Source: Capniomyces stellatus (taxonomy: Eukaryota > Kickxellomycota > Harpellomycetes > Harpellales > Legeriomycetaceae). Taken from it: a DNA stretch of 64,000 bases. A program made the translations under genes and the position numbers. Every line of letters begins with the position of its first letter. Position 1 is the stretch's first letter. The stretch covers positions 534,649 through 598,648 of the forward strand of contig LUVW01000013.1 in NCBI GenBank assembly GCA_001661515.1. Direction: 5' to 3'. Shown piece by piece: positions 63,094 to 64,000 of the stretch. Below the pieces are notes generated by a model, which worked only from the letters and a program-made list of their open reading frames with translations, did no database searches and was not told the origin of the DNA.

Positions 63094-64000
63094 ACGTGCT
63101 GGTATTTGCTTTGATATATCTGATGGTCACTTTAACATTCTGGCTCGCACAAAATATATTGCGAGCAGCGTTTTTAGCAATTCTTTTTTTTTTTACTGCA
63201 AGCTTTAGTTAATTTTTTTTTTACTTGTATTTAGGCTTTGGTGGGTATGTGTAATTTTTACAACATTTAATCGCTGTTTGCTTTTTAGCACTGTGGCAAG
63301 AAGGTGAGGCTTGTTGGGTGCGTTTTGGTATTATCTGCTTTGACAACGAAACAAAAACGCACCAAACATGCCACATTCTGTTTATTTGCAATTTTATTGA
63401 ATAAAGTACTGGGATGTTAAGAGGGATGTATAAATAAACTCGTGTAGCGTGACCTTGGGCTAAGAACAATGATATTGACAACATTACCAAGAAGCTCATA
63501 TGGAAATAATGAAAATATTGGAGAGGAAAGGTTAGCTACAAAGAATTAAGCTTAATTGCTCACTAAGAACCAAATGTTACAAATTAAAAATAAATGAAAG
63601 GCGATCAATTGACTACAATAGTGAAGTGACAACAACAAAGACAAAATAAGGAAAATTAACTAAATCAGTCTACAAAGAACACCCAAAGACCTATTATTAA
63701 TTTTGGATTTTCCATCCAATAGCACAGTATCAATCAATAATAAGCCTATTACTATTAAAGATTTCAGCGCAATTTAGTAACAAAAAAAAAAAAAGAGTAC
63801 AATGTGCTGAAAAATAGCAATTCAAGTCCAGATTTAGAACAGAGGGCTAAATCTCTAAAGAAAGCAAAATTGGAAAATAGAAATCAACGCAACTAGAAAT
63901 AAAAGTAGTAATAACAGTTGGTAAAATGGAGTTGGAAGGTATCATGTAAAAAAAAGTTAAAAAAATCCCCCTTCCTCAAAGCTAATGTCTGGTATTAGGT
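63094..64000. other. 3' flank of OGG1 to window end
   Basis: About 900 bp, AT-rich, with homopolymers at 63185-63194 and 63780-63795. No supported gene. Only the OGG1 3' untranslated region can reasonably be placed here. Confidence 0.55.

Overview
The window is a piece of a nuclear genome from a eukaryote, most likely an AT-rich, early-diverging fungus. The signs are genes split by many short GT-AG introns (mostly about 35-200 bp), fungal-type proteins (ARP9, a SWI1-like ARID protein, CHL1, PRP46), a nuclear tRNA-Ser, and long Gln/Asn-rich tracts. The exact lineage is inference. There are no operons, CRISPR arrays or prokaryotic features. Exon structures were built by hand from conserved protein motifs, splice signals and reading-frame phase; the phases close for every gene called with high confidence.

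Layout from left to right: possible last exon of a gene cut by the window edge (182-312); TOA1, TFIIA large subunit (1771-3200, minus); a gene-poor stretch with a decayed coding relic (6818-7371 and upstream, minus); a perfect CAGCAA hexamer array (8551-9064) beside a truncated BED-finger/hAT-like transposase ORF (9211-9828); CHL1/DDX11 helicase (10227-14610, minus); ARP9 (15379-18295, plus); an 1885-residue membrane protein with one FN3-like domain and a huge repetitive tail (18877-24648, minus); an oxysterol-binding protein (27783-29619, minus); a small unknown gene (31052-31666, minus); MLH3 (32193-36212, plus); a second small unknown gene (36580-37498, minus); MSH2 (38531-43847, plus); SWI1-like ARID protein (44382-50906, minus); tRNA-Ser(UGA) (53487-53568, plus); prefoldin subunit 3 (54079-55329, plus); MED6 (55649-57087, minus); PRP46/PLRG1 (57773-59974, minus); OGG1 (60885-63093, plus).

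Two themes stand out. Four genome-maintenance genes lie within about 53 kb: CHL1 (cohesion helicase), MLH3 and MSH2 (mismatch repair, only 2.3 kb apart) and OGG1 (8-oxoguanine excision). The transcription machinery is also well represented: TFIIA, MED6, ARP9 and SWI1. Whether either grouping means more than chance is not shown by the sequence.

The most notable local observations are three independently phased GC-AG introns that all begin GCAAGT; a 27-nt micro-exon carrying the catalytic lysine of OGG1; a degenerate GFRGEAL box and in-frame-stop/tiny-intron problems in MLH3; the same CAGCAA hexamer used as a pure non-coding array and as a polyQ codon run in SWI1; a C11/G15 block inside an ARP9 intron; and a decayed, unrecognised coding relic. 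I did not find a convincing new multi-gene system.
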